DNA of 40,133 bases from Candidatus Methanophagales archaeon (GTDB lineage: Archaea; Halobacteriota; Syntropharchaeia; Alkanophagales; Methanospirareceae): contig JAFNKG010000014.1 in assembly GCA_017883965.1 (NCBI GenBank), forward strand, positions 1-40,133, in the 5' to 3' direction. Below the pieces are notes generated by a model that was given only the letters and a program-made list of their open reading frames with translations, was not told the DNA's origin and searched no databases. A program made the translations under genes and the position numbers. Below, piece after piece: positions 9,341-19,281 of the stretch. The stretch's first letter is position 1. The number at the start of each line of letters is the position of its first letter.

Positions 9341-10471
9341 TCACCAATACTCTTTTCTTCTTCTTATTAACAAGAAGAATAAAAACGGACCTCCTGTCAG
9401 GGCTGTAACAACTCCTACGGGGAGGATTACGGGTGCCATGATTGTTCTTGCTACAATATCACAGGCGAGTAAAAAAGCGCCGCCGAAAAGACCCGATGCA
9501 GGAATTAAAAACCTGTTATCCCCTCCGATAATTATTCTGCATATATGCGGGACAACCAATCCTACAAATCCAATGGTTCCGGTGAAGCATACGATGGCTG
9601 CGGTTAGCAAGGACGCAAGTATCAATACAAATATTCTGGTTCGCTCGACATTTACGCCGAGGCTTTTCGCAGTCTCATCTCCAGCACCCATTACATTGAC
9701 ATCCCACGACTTCCATATAAGCGGGATAACGCAGCCTATAAGCACGGCAGGCACCGGGCCTGGAAGGGGTATAGAAACTTGACCTAGATTTACGTGGAAG
9801 ACAATCTCATCCCATGATGTTTTTCCAAGACTGCCAACCATCCAGAAGTATGCTGCTTTTACCGCTTCTGATTCGGAAAAATAATTTATTAAGTGTGTCA
9901 GCGCAGAAAAGATATACATCATCGCAATACCAGCGAGAATCATTGTCTCGGGTGTCGCTCTTTTGTAGCGTGTCAATCCGAGGATAATAAAAGTTGGAAT
10001 CAAAGAGAAGACAAATGCATTTCCTATTATGAGATACTTCCCAGCGACAAAACCTGCACCTAAACAAATGGCGATAACAGCACCAAATCCCGCACTGGAT
10101 GCGATTCCCAACGTAAATGGACTTGCAAGTGGATTTCTTAAAATCCCTTGCATCATCGCGCCTGCAATTGCAAGCCCTGTGCCAGCTAAGATCCCCATTA
10201 TGATGCGTGGTAATCTCAAGTTCCAGACGACAATCTCTTTGGTCGTTTCGGGATTTTTAAATAGACCATGCCAGATTATTGAATATACCTCAGTGACTGT
10301 GATAGGATAAGAGCCAAGCGTTGCGGATACGCCTGCGATAATAAAAATTAAGACGAGGGTAGAGAAAATAAATAGAATTTTTCTTCCGATAAACTTTTTG
10401 TATTGCTCTTTTATTTCCGCTCTCTTAGTTCTCGTTCCAGATATGGTCTCAGTGCTCGATGCCATTTTCAT
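9341..10471 (-). CDS. FecCD/BtuC-type ABC transporter permease
   Basis: 376 aa; [48 protein letters not shown] ... [17 protein letters not shown]. Confidence 0.93.
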   Translation of the reverse strand: MKMASSTETISGTRTKRAEIKEQYKKFIGRKILFIFSTLVLIFIIAGVSATLGSYPITVTEVYSIIWHGLFKNPETTKEIVVWNLRLPRIIMGILAGTGLAIAGAMMQGILRNPLASPFTLGIASSAGFGAVIAICLGAGFVAGKYLIIGNAFVFSLIPTFIILGLTRYKRATPETMILAGIAMMYIFSALTHLINYFSESEAVKAAYFWMVGSLGKTSWDEIVFHVNLGQVSIPLPGPVPAVLIGCVIPLIWKSWDVNVMGAGDETAKSLGVNVERTRIFVLILASLLTAAIVCFTGTIGFVGLVVPHICRIIIGGDNRFLIPASGLFGGAFLLACDIVARTIMAPVILPVGVVTALTGGPFLFFLLIRRRKEYW

Positions 10472-12543
10472 CCCAAAACAGCCTGTAAATCATTCGATAA
10501 GCTTCGCTCTCGCTCCTGAATCACAACATCCCGCACTGCCTGCGATGTTAAATCAGCGACGGGATAATATTTTCCCCCTGAATAGCTCGCTATATCTCTG
10601 CAATATCCAAGCTGCATTTGTATGAATGATTTATTAACTGCCTCGGTATCAATCACAATCACATGTATGCCCTTAGCACGTGCCTGCTCAGCGAGCGCTA
10701 ACAACTCCACTTTAATATCTTTATTTGAAGATGAAACATTTGCACGACCGTCAGAGATTAACAGCAGGATAGGTATCGCTCCTTCATCCCTCTGCTTTTC
10801 ATTCATCAGAAGATTTAATCCTCTTTCCAGACCTGCTGATAGAGGTGTTCTTCCGCCAGTAGGGAGTTCCTTCAAGCTTTTATATGCTAAATCTACGCTT
10901 GAACATAGAGGAAGCAAAACATCTGCCTGGTTACCTCTAAACGCAACCATTCCAACCTTGTCTCTTTGTTGATACGAATCCAGTAATAAAGAGAGGACAG
11001 CACCTTTCGCACTCTCCATTCTTCGATTCGCACCCATTGAACCAGAGGCATCCACAACAAACATCGTTGCTGTTGACAGTTTTCCTACACGAATCTTCTC
11101 TCGAATATCCTGAGTTGTTATAACAACAGCTAAATCAGAATCAGCCCTTCGCTCTTTCTGGTAAGGTGCCGCAGCACGTATCGTAGCATCAAGTGCAACG
11201 TCCTTTATTTCTCCTTTCGGGAATCCATAGCGCACATACTTCCCGTTATTGCGAAGAGAGAGCGTGGGTATTCTTCTTCCAGAGATTTTCCTGCGATATA
11301 TCCTGTCTTTCTTTTCTTTTTGTCTTACTACTTTTGTATCAATCGGATCGCCGATGTCAAAAACAAACTCCTTCTGTGGTTCTTTTTCGTTCTTAATATC
11401 ATTGTTGTTAGCATCTTCACTTTCTGGATTTGTGGGAGTGTGTTGATGTTCGTGTTCTTTCCTTTGCTGTTGATCATTCTCTTGTTTCTCACCTTTATGC
11501 TGCTCTTTTGTGTCTGACATCATATCATCGAGTTTTTCAGTATCCAAACTTGGCGGCTCAAAAGGCTTTCTGCGCATTCTGTGCGGAAGTGCTAATTCCA
11601 TCGCCTCTTTTATGTCCTCAAAAGTGACTTTTTTTCTGCTATCAAGTGCAGCAATCGTTTTTGCCGCTCTGGTTATAACGATTTCAGCTCTGTGTGTCCT
11701 GACGCCGAGTTTAATGCAGGTATCTGCGGTTAGTTTCAGTAAATCATCGCTAATCTCCACATCATTAACCATTTGTTTCGCTTGCACAATTTTCTCTCTC
11801 AACCCTTTTTGTTTTTCCTCGAATCGCTCTTCGAACTCTCCCGGGTCCCTTTCAAAACCTTCTACCAGCTTCACTATTTCTACCCTTTTCTCTGCATCAT
11901 CTATACTTTCCACGCTTGCTTGAAGACCAAATCTATCCAGGAGTTGAGGTCTGAGCTCGCCTTCCTCAGGGTTCATTGTCCCCACCAGAATGAATTTAGA
12001 GGGATGAGAAACCGAGACACCTTCTCTCTCGACAACATTTATAGACATCGCAGCCGAATCCAAAATGACATCTGCAACGTGGTCATCTAAAAGATTTACC
12101 TCGTCAATATAGAGAATGCCTCTATTTGCAGCAGCCAATATACCCGGCTCCAGCGCCTTTATTCCCTCTTTTATTGCCTTTTCAACATCTATTGAACCCA
12201 CGACGCGGTCCTCGGTAGCACCTAACGGGAGGTCTATGACCCACATCCTTCGCTTCGCCGCTTCCAGATTTTCACCATTCGTTTTTTCGGGGTAGCATAG
12301 GTCGCACATCTCCCTCTCGTCATAAGGATTGCAATTGAACGGACATCCGTTAACCACCTCGATCTCCGGTAACAGTTCTGCAAGTGCCCGAACGGCAGTG
12401 GACTTCGCAGTTCCTTTCTCGCCCCTTATAAGCACTCCGCCTATCCTTGGGTTAATAGCGTTCAAAATAAGCGCTTTCTTCATCTTCTCTTGCCCTACAA
12501 TCGCCGTAAATGGCAATATCTCCCTTCTAACGTGGTGCGTCAT
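10468..12543 (-). CDS. Magnesium-chelatase-type AAA+ / VWA fusion (ChlI-ChlD)
   Basis: [49 protein letters not shown]...; C-terminal MIDAS-like [23 protein letters not shown]; acidic/Gln-rich linker; ATG at 12543. Confidence 0.92.
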   Translation of the reverse strand: MTHHVRREILPFTAIVGQEKMKKALILNAINPRIGGVLIRGEKGTAKSTAVRALAELLPEIEVVNGCPFNCNPYDEREMCDLCYPEKTNGENLEAAKRRMWVIDLPLGATEDRVVGSIDVEKAIKEGIKALEPGILAAANRGILYIDEVNLLDDHVADVILDSAAMSINVVEREGVSVSHPSKFILVGTMNPEEGELRPQLLDRFGLQASVESIDDAEKRVEIVKLVEGFERDPGEFEERFEEKQKGLREKIVQAKQMVNDVEISDDLLKLTADTCIKLGVRTHRAEIVITRAAKTIAALDSRKKVTFEDIKEAMELALPHRMRRKPFEPPSLDTEKLDDMMSDTKEQHKGEKQENDQQQRKEHEHQHTPTNPESEDANNNDIKNEKEPQKEFVFDIGDPIDTKVVRQKEKKDRIYRRKISGRRIPTLSLRNNGKYVRYGFPKGEIKDVALDATIRAAAPYQKERRADSDLAVVITTQDIREKIRVGKLSTATMFVVDASGSMGANRRMESAKGAVLSLLLDSYQQRDKVGMVAFRGNQADVLLPLCSSVDLAYKSLKELPTGGRTPLSAGLERGLNLLMNEKQRDEGAIPILLLISDGRANVSSSNKDIKVELLALAEQARAKGIHVIVIDTEAVNKSFIQMQLGYCRDIASYSGGKYYPVADLTSQAVRDVVIQERERSLSNDLQAVLG

Positions 12544-12611
12544 TTTTTTTCTCACCCTTTCTTTTTTTTCCTTCTTTGTTTTTAACTGTTCGAGATAATA
12601 TAATAACATTT

Positions 12612-12720
12612 AATTTGATGTGCATAGTCATATTAAAAGATTTTTGGTTTTATTAAAATCATATATATTTATATATTGAGATACAAAAAGCATAAAATAA
12701 AAAATTTTGTAAGAAAATAA
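12612..12720 (-). promoter_or_regulatory. Copy A of duplicated ~110-bp AT-rich regulatory segment, upstream of ChlID
   Basis: Reverse complement (...TATGATTTTAATAAAACCAAAAATCTTTTAATATGACTATGCACATCAAATT) aligns nearly end to end with 27773-27882. Confidence 0.8.
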
Positions 12721-12722
12721 TT

Positions 12723-13694
12723 TTAGATTACCAGTAATGCTATTATGAATAGCACATCTATGGCAAGCGTTGTCGCAGCATTTACCGCAACCGTCTTGCT
12801 TCCCAATTTAGGACCAAAAAGCGACACATGCAAGGGTAATGAATGTTTTACAAATTTTGTAGAGAATGATACCACATTGCCCAGTAATAGAGCGATTAGC
12901 ACCCCTTTTGTCGAAATCAATCCTTTACCCATAAGGCTGCCTGCAAGGATTAGCCCGGAATAAGTGTTCACAATCTCGGTTGCGCTGATTATAACGACTT
13001 CGCTTTCCAATTCCAAGATATTTGTGAAAGGTTCCAAAATTGTAGAAAATGAATCGAACACGTTCAGCTCCATCGCCACTGATACCAGAAACAGGGTGAT
13101 GAACATCGTGGGCACAATCCTTTTGAGCATTTTGTATGTGCTCATAGCGCTTTTATTCAATTCCTGTTTTTTATCCTCAATTGGAGCATTGTCATGAGTG
13201 GTGGATAACTGCGGTTTGGCTGAAAAAGCATTAGCGTCTTTTAGCCATATTCGTGCAAGAAATATTCCAAAACACGTTTTCAAGAATGCTACAAGCCCCA
13301 TCAGGCACGCATAAATTGACCCGGTAGTGAGGCCGAGAATAGGAATCACCACAGGTATGTAAAACGTGAAGAGGTGATAGAGGCTGCTTGGAAAGGAACT
13401 GATTACCGTGGTTGCGATGACTTCTCGCTCGGAAATCATTTTCTCGTTCAGTCTATCAGATAGCATGGAGTAACCAGCAGTAGTGCTAAACGTGCACGTT
13501 ACCACCGAGAGCGCCGATAGCGTGCTGATATTCGCTTTACTGGAAAGAGGTTTGATTAGCCTGTCGAACTTTTTCATCAGCCCGAGGTTAACTGCAAAAC
13601 TCGTCGCAAAAATGCCTATGGCTATGACAGGAACAATTTTTGCCACCCAGTAAAGGGCATATATCAGGGAGGTATATATAATATAGCTAATCAT
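12723..13694 (-). CDS. Nucleoside-recognition (Gate) domain integral membrane protein
   Basis: 323 aa, many TM helices; SALSVVTCTFSTTAGYSMLSDRLNEKMISEREVIATTVISSFPSSLYHLFTFYIPV; Gate-like repeat organisation. Confidence 0.65.
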   Translation of the reverse strand: MISYIIYTSLIYALYWVAKIVPVIAIGIFATSFAVNLGLMKKFDRLIKPLSSKANISTLSALSVVTCTFSTTAGYSMLSDRLNEKMISEREVIATTVISSFPSSLYHLFTFYIPVVIPILGLTTGSIYACLMGLVAFLKTCFGIFLARIWLKDANAFSAKPQLSTTHDNAPIEDKKQELNKSAMSTYKMLKRIVPTMFITLFLVSVAMELNVFDSFSTILEPFTNILELESEVVIISATEIVNTYSGLILAGSLMGKGLISTKGVLIALLLGNVVSFSTKFVKHSLPLHVSLFGPKLGSKTVAVNAATTLAIDVLFIIALLVI

Positions 13695-13844
13695 TTATCC
13701 TGCAATCACTCCTAATATCTATAAACCATAGGGCGTTTATATCTTTTATATCGTCCATAAAATTTGTTTGATTTCACGATTCAGAATGCTCGGTAAAGGA
13801 CATATTCACCGACATTTAAATAGTTGAATCACAAGTATATACTT

Positions 13845-15263
13845 ATGCTTCAAAAATTTGTGGATAGAGCGAGGGAGTTGGAATTTATGGAGCGGCACTT
13901 TAAGAATGGGAAAGTGGGATTCATAGTGCTCTATGGAAGACGAAGAGTGGGGAAAACAGAATTGATAAACCGATTTATTAAGAATAAAAAGCACATTTAT
14001 TTCCTTGCTCGCAGGGAGTCGGAAGTGGAGACTTTTAACAGGCTGTCTATGGAGTTATTTAAGGTGTTTCACGATGAGTTGCTGATCTCAAGACCTTTCT
14101 CCTCCCTTGATTCCTTTTTCGATTATTTATACGAGAAAGCGAAAGAAGAGCGGATAGTTGTGGTTATAGATGAATTTCCCATGCTTATAGAAAGATTTCG
14201 AGGGCTGCCGTCTGTTCTGCAAGACTACTGGGATAATAAGTTAAGATTCTCAAAACTATTCCTTATTCTCTGTGGCTCAAGCATAGGCATGATGGAAACA
14301 GAAGTGCTGGGCTACCGATCGCCACTTTATGGGAGAAGAACAGGGCAGTGGAAAGTGGAGCCTCTGAATTTCTTTGAGCTCATTGAACTTTTTCCGAACT
14401 ATTCTACTGAAGAAATAGTAAAGGTATATTCTGCACTCGACGCTATTCCTGGCTATCTCGTAAAGTTTGATCCAGTCCTACGCGTTGAAAAAAACATAGA
14501 GGAGAGAATATTTAGAAAGGGTGAATTTCTTAACCTCGAACCGGAATTTCTGCTAAAAGAGGAACTGAGAGACCCATCCAACTATATGAGTATCTTACGC
14601 ACGATAGCGGCAGGGAGTTCGACATTCAATGAGATATGTAATTCCACAAGACTTGACAAATCGCTTGTTTCTAAATATTTAACCATCTTAGATAACTTAC
14701 ACATAGTGGAGAAGACTTTTCCTGTGATAGCTACGGGGAAAGCAAGGTTGAAAGGTAAAGGTTCTTACCGAATAAAAGACAAATTTTTTAATTTCTGGTT
14801 TCGCTATGTATATCCCTTTCAGGATTATCTCGAGAGGGGTGAAATTGGGGTTGTTGTGGAATTCCTGAATCGGGATTTCAACACGTACCTGGGTTTTGTG
14901 TTTGAGGATGTGGCAAGGGAATTTTTGATACGCCTGAAGAGCGAGAGTACGAGTGAGACTCCGTTGAGGATAGGAAAGTGGTGGCATAAGGATAAGGAGA
15001 TTGACCTTCTTGTTTTGAATGAAACGAAAAAGGAGTGTGTTTTTTTCGAGGTTAAATGGAGCGAATTAAAGAGAAGAGAATGTGAAAAGGTCCTTGAAGA
15101 GCTGATGGAGAAATCCGCCTATGTTGAATGGCATGGAAAAGAAAGAATAGAGCGATATGGAATAATCGCAAAGCGTATGGGCACCGGCGACAAAAAAGAC
15201 TTTCGAAGCAAGGGCTATCTCGTCTACGATTTGGAAGACTTTGAAGCGTTGATGAAACGATGA
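13845..15263 (+). CDS. Archaeal AAA ATPase (ATPase_2 / DUF234 type)
   Basis: FVDRARELEFMERHF...FIVLYGRRRVGKTELINRFI; IVVVIDEFPMLIE; C-terminal nuclease-like region REFLIRLKSES...WWHKDKEIDLLVLNETKKECVFFEVKW. Confidence 0.9.
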   Translation: MLQKFVDRARELEFMERHFKNGKVGFIVLYGRRRVGKTELINRFIKNKKHIYFLARRESEVETFNRLSMELFKVFHDELLISRPFSSLDSFFDYLYEKAKEERIVVVIDEFPMLIERFRGLPSVLQDYWDNKLRFSKLFLILCGSSIGMMETEVLGYRSPLYGRRTGQWKVEPLNFFELIELFPNYSTEEIVKVYSALDAIPGYLVKFDPVLRVEKNIEERIFRKGEFLNLEPEFLLKEELRDPSNYMSILRTIAAGSSTFNEICNSTRLDKSLVSKYLTILDNLHIVEKTFPVIATGKARLKGKGSYRIKDKFFNFWFRYVYPFQDYLERGEIGVVVEFLNRDFNTYLGFVFEDVAREFLIRLKSESTSETPLRIGKWWHKDKEIDLLVLNETKKECVFFEVKWSELKRRECEKVLEELMEKSAYVEWHGKERIERYGIIAKRMGTGDKKDFRSKGYLVYDLEDFEALMKR

Positions 15264-15364
15264 AAAGCACCATAGAATATAATTTGACTTTGTCACATTT
15301 CAAATTCACCGCAGAGAACGCTGAGTTCACAGAGAAAATCCTGTATTCGATCTTGAGTGCTTTT

Positions 15365-18300
15365 TCACTCCTTCTGTCTGTCTTTCATCTTAGCCGCCAA
15401 TGCTTCGACATCCCCCATCGTCATCACATCTATCGCCCCTCCTTGAAAATCTCCTTTCGCATCGCCCATCTTCTCTTCTATCCACCCTTCCATCTCAAGG
15501 TATGCGCTCTTCAAACCTTCAATCACTTCTTCGTCTGCATCCCATAATCCGCGCTCATAAGCTTCCAACAACCTCCTTCCAATCTCCTCAAGCGCCCATG
15601 GATTAGTCTCCTCAAAGAACTCCCTCATTTCTTTATCTAAAACGAACGTCCTTGCAATGTCATCAAATATCCAGTCATCTACCTCCTGCGTTGTCGCTTC
15701 CCAACCGTAAACTCTTCCTATTCGTTTTGATATGTCCCCTGCACCCTTGTATCCATGACGTTTCATCCCTTCTATCCACTTTGGATTTAGTAACTTGGAA
15801 CGAACAATTCTTCTCATCTCGTCTGCAAGGCTTCTTACTTCTATCTTATCCTGGTCTCTCGTATCGCCATAATATGCTGAAACGTCGTGTCCCGATAGCT
15901 CTCGTGCAGCAGTTGTGAGTCCACCGTGCGTTCCAAAGTAGCAACAACAGCCGCACAGGTCGTATTCATCTGTAACCGTCTTATTGAAAGTCAAATCAAC
16001 GGTTTTAAGCTGTGATACAAAACTATCGTGTGCTTCAACACCAAAATTGTTTTTACCGTAGGCATACCCGTTCCAATGCACGAAGACATCCGACAAATCC
16101 TTCTCCTCTTTCCATGCCGATGCATATACCGCTAATTTTACACCATTCCCGTAAGTCCCGGGCTTACTTGCGAATATACGCGCAAATTCAGTCCCATTTT
16201 CATTTGTAGTTTCACGCACGTTCCCCAATGCCGATACGTGCTTTCTCAAATAGTTCTTTTCCATGGGCTCGTCAAGCATTGCAACCTCATGTATTGCCTC
16301 GTCTAAAAGCTCGATGCAATTGTAAAAGCAATCTCTCGTAATCCCACTCACTCTTACCGTGACATCTATTCTGGGGCGACCGAGCTCTTCCAGAGGAATT
16401 ATCCGGTATCCTTTTACCCTTCCATCTTTCCAGACAGGCTCCACACCGATTAAATGCAGTATCTGTGCGAACTGCTCTCCATCTGACCACATGATATCGG
16501 ATGCCATCCAGTACATTGCGATGTTTTCGGGAAGCTTTTCGTTCTCCTCTTCATATTTCCTTATCACGCCATCTGCAAGTCGCTTACCAATCTCCCATGC
16601 TGCCTTTGTTGGTATCTTGAAAGGGTCAAGGGAATAAAAGTTCCTGCCTGTTGGTAGTATCTCTGGCTTACCCCTTGTTATGAGCCCCGAAGGTCCTGGT
16701 TCGATGTAGCCTGCATCAAATCCGTGAAACAAACTTCCCATCTCATCCGATGCTTCTATCCTTGAAGAAATATCCATTACCTTTTCTTTCATCAAAGAAA
16801 GCTTATTTTCATCTTTTATCTTCAATCTATCGCCTAATATCCTCTTCGCAGCTTCTAAAGGCTCTTCTTCAGTCAGGAAAGTAAAAATAAATTCCTTTGC
16901 AATACTATCCACCTCAGCTAAAAACTCGCTTTCTGCCTCTGAAGGCTGAATATCCAGTCCCATAAGCTCGAAAATCAATTTCCTTAGCTCTGAATCATGT
17001 CTCAGTATCGAGTTGATGAACTCAACCTTCTTATCACCCTCTGGAACTTCACCGAAGATATGCATACCATCAGGAATCTGCGTGTTGTATATGCGAGTGA
17101 TAGCCTCATGTGCAATGTTTATTATTTTCTCAAAGGAATGCCCACTCTCTAACTTTTTATCAAGCTTTATCTCTTCTGATAGTTTCGTTTTCCTTATCAA
17201 ATCAATAATAATGTGCTCCAGGGCATGTGCCCTTGCCTTATCCGATGTTTTTGTCCTGTTATATTCTGCGATAAGGTCTTCAAGCTCCTTTAAGTCGCCA
17301 TACAAACCACTTTCAGTCATAACGGTTTGCATGTGGTCTATGAGCGTTGCATAACTTCTTCTCTTTGCAATTGTCCCTTCCGGCGGGTTATCAGAATTAT
17401 ATATGTATAGGTGAGGCAGATTTCCGATAGCAATGTCGGGGTAACAGCTTTCTGAAAGTGCAACAGATTTACCAGGCAAAAATTCCAGGTTTCCATGCGT
17501 TCCTACATGGATAATCACGTCTGCACCGAAGGTAGTTTCCAGGTAATGATAGGTTGCGAGGTATTGATGAGGAGGAGGCAATTCCAGATCGTGAAGGATC
17601 TTGCAGACCTGCCCATCGCATCTTGAACCAGCGCATCCTCGCTTCGGCTGAACGCACACCACTGCGTTTCCATATCGAACGCCTGTTACCACGATTTTAC
17701 CATTATAAACCATTGCTGCGGGGACACCATTCTTTTCTTCGCCGGGCGGATTTCCCCATGCTTCACACGTCCTTTCCTTCACGCTTTGGTCAAAGGTATC
17801 AAACCACATTTCATAATCCTCCTTGCTTATTAGCGCAAGTGCACCACCTTTACTTACGATTTCATCCACTGTTGTCCATCTGAACTCGGTAATTGCTTTG
17901 CGATCCATGATGGTCTCTATAAGCTCTTCACCGTCCTCAGGCGTATCAACCGAATACCCTGCATCGTTCATCTGTTTTAATATCCTTGCTACACTCTCCA
18001 GGGTATCAAGATGTGAACCGCTTCCTACCGTTGCCTCAACGCTTGCACAGGGATTGTTATGGAGGATGAATGCAACTCTTCTTTCGGATTTAGGTTTATC
18101 TTTTAGCTCTATCCATCTCTTCACCCTATTCACAACCTTTTTCGCCCTTTCATCTACCTGCGTATGTCGCTCAAAATCATTATCGCTATCTCTTCTTGAT
18201 GCTCCGATAATTATCGGTTCGATTACGCCCTCTAATTCCGGCATCGCAACACTCCAGCCAACCTCCATGCTGCTTATTCCTTGAGTATCCGCTCTCCATT

Positions 18301-19105
18301 CTTCTTCTGTATTGTAGTATGCCATCAATGGGTGGAATACCGGGACATCGAGTTTTTTCAGTGCATTGACAGAGCCTTCATTGCTTCCAGCATGAAAGAC
18401 AGATTGAAGGTTTATGAGTGCATCAATCCTGTTAATGAAGAATGCTTCAATGACTTCACCGCTCGATTTAGCACCTAATTCTTTATCACCCAGTCCATAG
18501 CAGAAGGTTGGAATTACATCAAACTCGTTTTCCAATTCACGAATTAGTGCATTCACGATCTCAAGGTCTCTGTTCGCCCAATATGTACGAAAGAAGAGAA
18601 TGCCAACTTTGTGTTTGTGCGAAGGTTTATACCATGCGAAATAGTCCTCTATGCTCTCGAAAGCAGTTTCGGCATCTGGATGATATATTCCCTGCCACAT
18701 CGTCTCCTTTGGATTCTCGTATTTATAATCCAGACCTAAAACCTCTTTTCCGATGTATCTGAGCATATTCGTTATGTTCTCTGCCCCTCCGTATACATGG
18801 TAGGCATTGACCGTTGCAACAACCTCTAAGGGAACGTTTGAAAGCCACCAGAAGGATGAATCATGCCCAAAAGAGATCGTTGGCATATCTTTATTCAGTC
18901 TCTCAACTATCTCATCCCAATATTCCTCATTTGACGGATGTAAGAGGACGATGTCCGCCTGCTCAAAAGATTTTATACACTCCGTTCGCTCCTTCTCTTC
19001 TTCCACATCATGTGTAGACCAGGCGTTTAACTCTATTCCAAGCACCTTGCATGCATTAACGAGCAATGCCATATCACTTCCCCATGTTATTGCTGTTACT
19101 TTCAT
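15365..19105 (-). CDS. cobN: CobN/ChlH-type chelatase large subunit, paralog 1
   Basis: 1246 aa; PPHQYLATYHYLETTFGADVIIHVGTHGNLEFLPGKSVALSESCYPDIAIGNLPHLYIYNSDNPPEGTIAKRRSYATLIDH. Confidence 0.93.
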   Translation of the reverse strand: MKVTAITWGSDMALLVNACKVLGIELNAWSTHDVEEEKERTECIKSFEQADIVLLHPSNEEYWDEIVERLNKDMPTISFGHDSSFWWLSNVPLEVVATVNAYHVYGGAENITNMLRYIGKEVLGLDYKYENPKETMWQGIYHPDAETAFESIEDYFAWYKPSHKHKVGILFFRTYWANRDLEIVNALIRELENEFDVIPTFCYGLGDKELGAKSSGEVIEAFFINRIDALINLQSVFHAGSNEGSVNALKKLDVPVFHPLMAYYNTEEEWRADTQGISSMEVGWSVAMPELEGVIEPIIIGASRRDSDNDFERHTQVDERAKKVVNRVKRWIELKDKPKSERRVAFILHNNPCASVEATVGSGSHLDTLESVARILKQMNDAGYSVDTPEDGEELIETIMDRKAITEFRWTTVDEIVSKGGALALISKEDYEMWFDTFDQSVKERTCEAWGNPPGEEKNGVPAAMVYNGKIVVTGVRYGNAVVCVQPKRGCAGSRCDGQVCKILHDLELPPPHQYLATYHYLETTFGADVIIHVGTHGNLEFLPGKSVALSESCYPDIAIGNLPHLYIYNSDNPPEGTIAKRRSYATLIDHMQTVMTESGLYGDLKELEDLIAEYNRTKTSDKARAHALEHIIIDLIRKTKLSEEIKLDKKLESGHSFEKIINIAHEAITRIYNTQIPDGMHIFGEVPEGDKKVEFINSILRHDSELRKLIFELMGLDIQPSEAESEFLAEVDSIAKEFIFTFLTEEEPLEAAKRILGDRLKIKDENKLSLMKEKVMDISSRIEASDEMGSLFHGFDAGYIEPGPSGLITRGKPEILPTGRNFYSLDPFKIPTKAAWEIGKRLADGVIRKYEEENEKLPENIAMYWMASDIMWSDGEQFAQILHLIGVEPVWKDGRVKGYRIIPLEELGRPRIDVTVRVSGITRDCFYNCIELLDEAIHEVAMLDEPMEKNYLRKHVSALGNVRETTNENGTEFARIFASKPGTYGNGVKLAVYASAWKEEKDLSDVFVHWNGYAYGKNNFGVEAHDSFVSQLKTVDLTFNKTVTDEYDLCGCCCYFGTHGGLTTAARELSGHDVSAYYGDTRDQDKIEVRSLADEMRRIVRSKLLNPKWIEGMKRHGYKGAGDISKRIGRVYGWEATTQEVDDWIFDDIARTFVLDKEMREFFEETNPWALEEIGRRLLEAYERGLWDADEEVIEGLKSAYLEMEGWIEEKMGDAKGDFQGGAIDVMTMGDVEALAAKMKDRQKE

Positions 19106-19204
19106 TTTTCATACCCCTTCTTATTTTATGTCTCTTATTTTATTATAAATAGAGAACAAAAAGGAAGAAAATAGGAAATATGTCATCCTCCCAGCAAATT
19201 TTTC

Positions 19205-19279
19205 TTATTTTTCGTATTGCGCTTTTATTTCCACGCTCTTTGCTCGTGTTCCAAATATGGTCTCAGTGCTTGAGGTTAT
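19205..19279 (-). pseudogene. Relic of the FecCD-type permease 5' end
   Basis: Minus strand reads ITSSTETIFGTRAKSVEIKAQYEK*, aligning with FecCD N-terminus [24 protein letters not shown]; ~56/66 nt identical by hand over the core. Confidence 0.8.
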
Positions 19280-19281
19280 TT

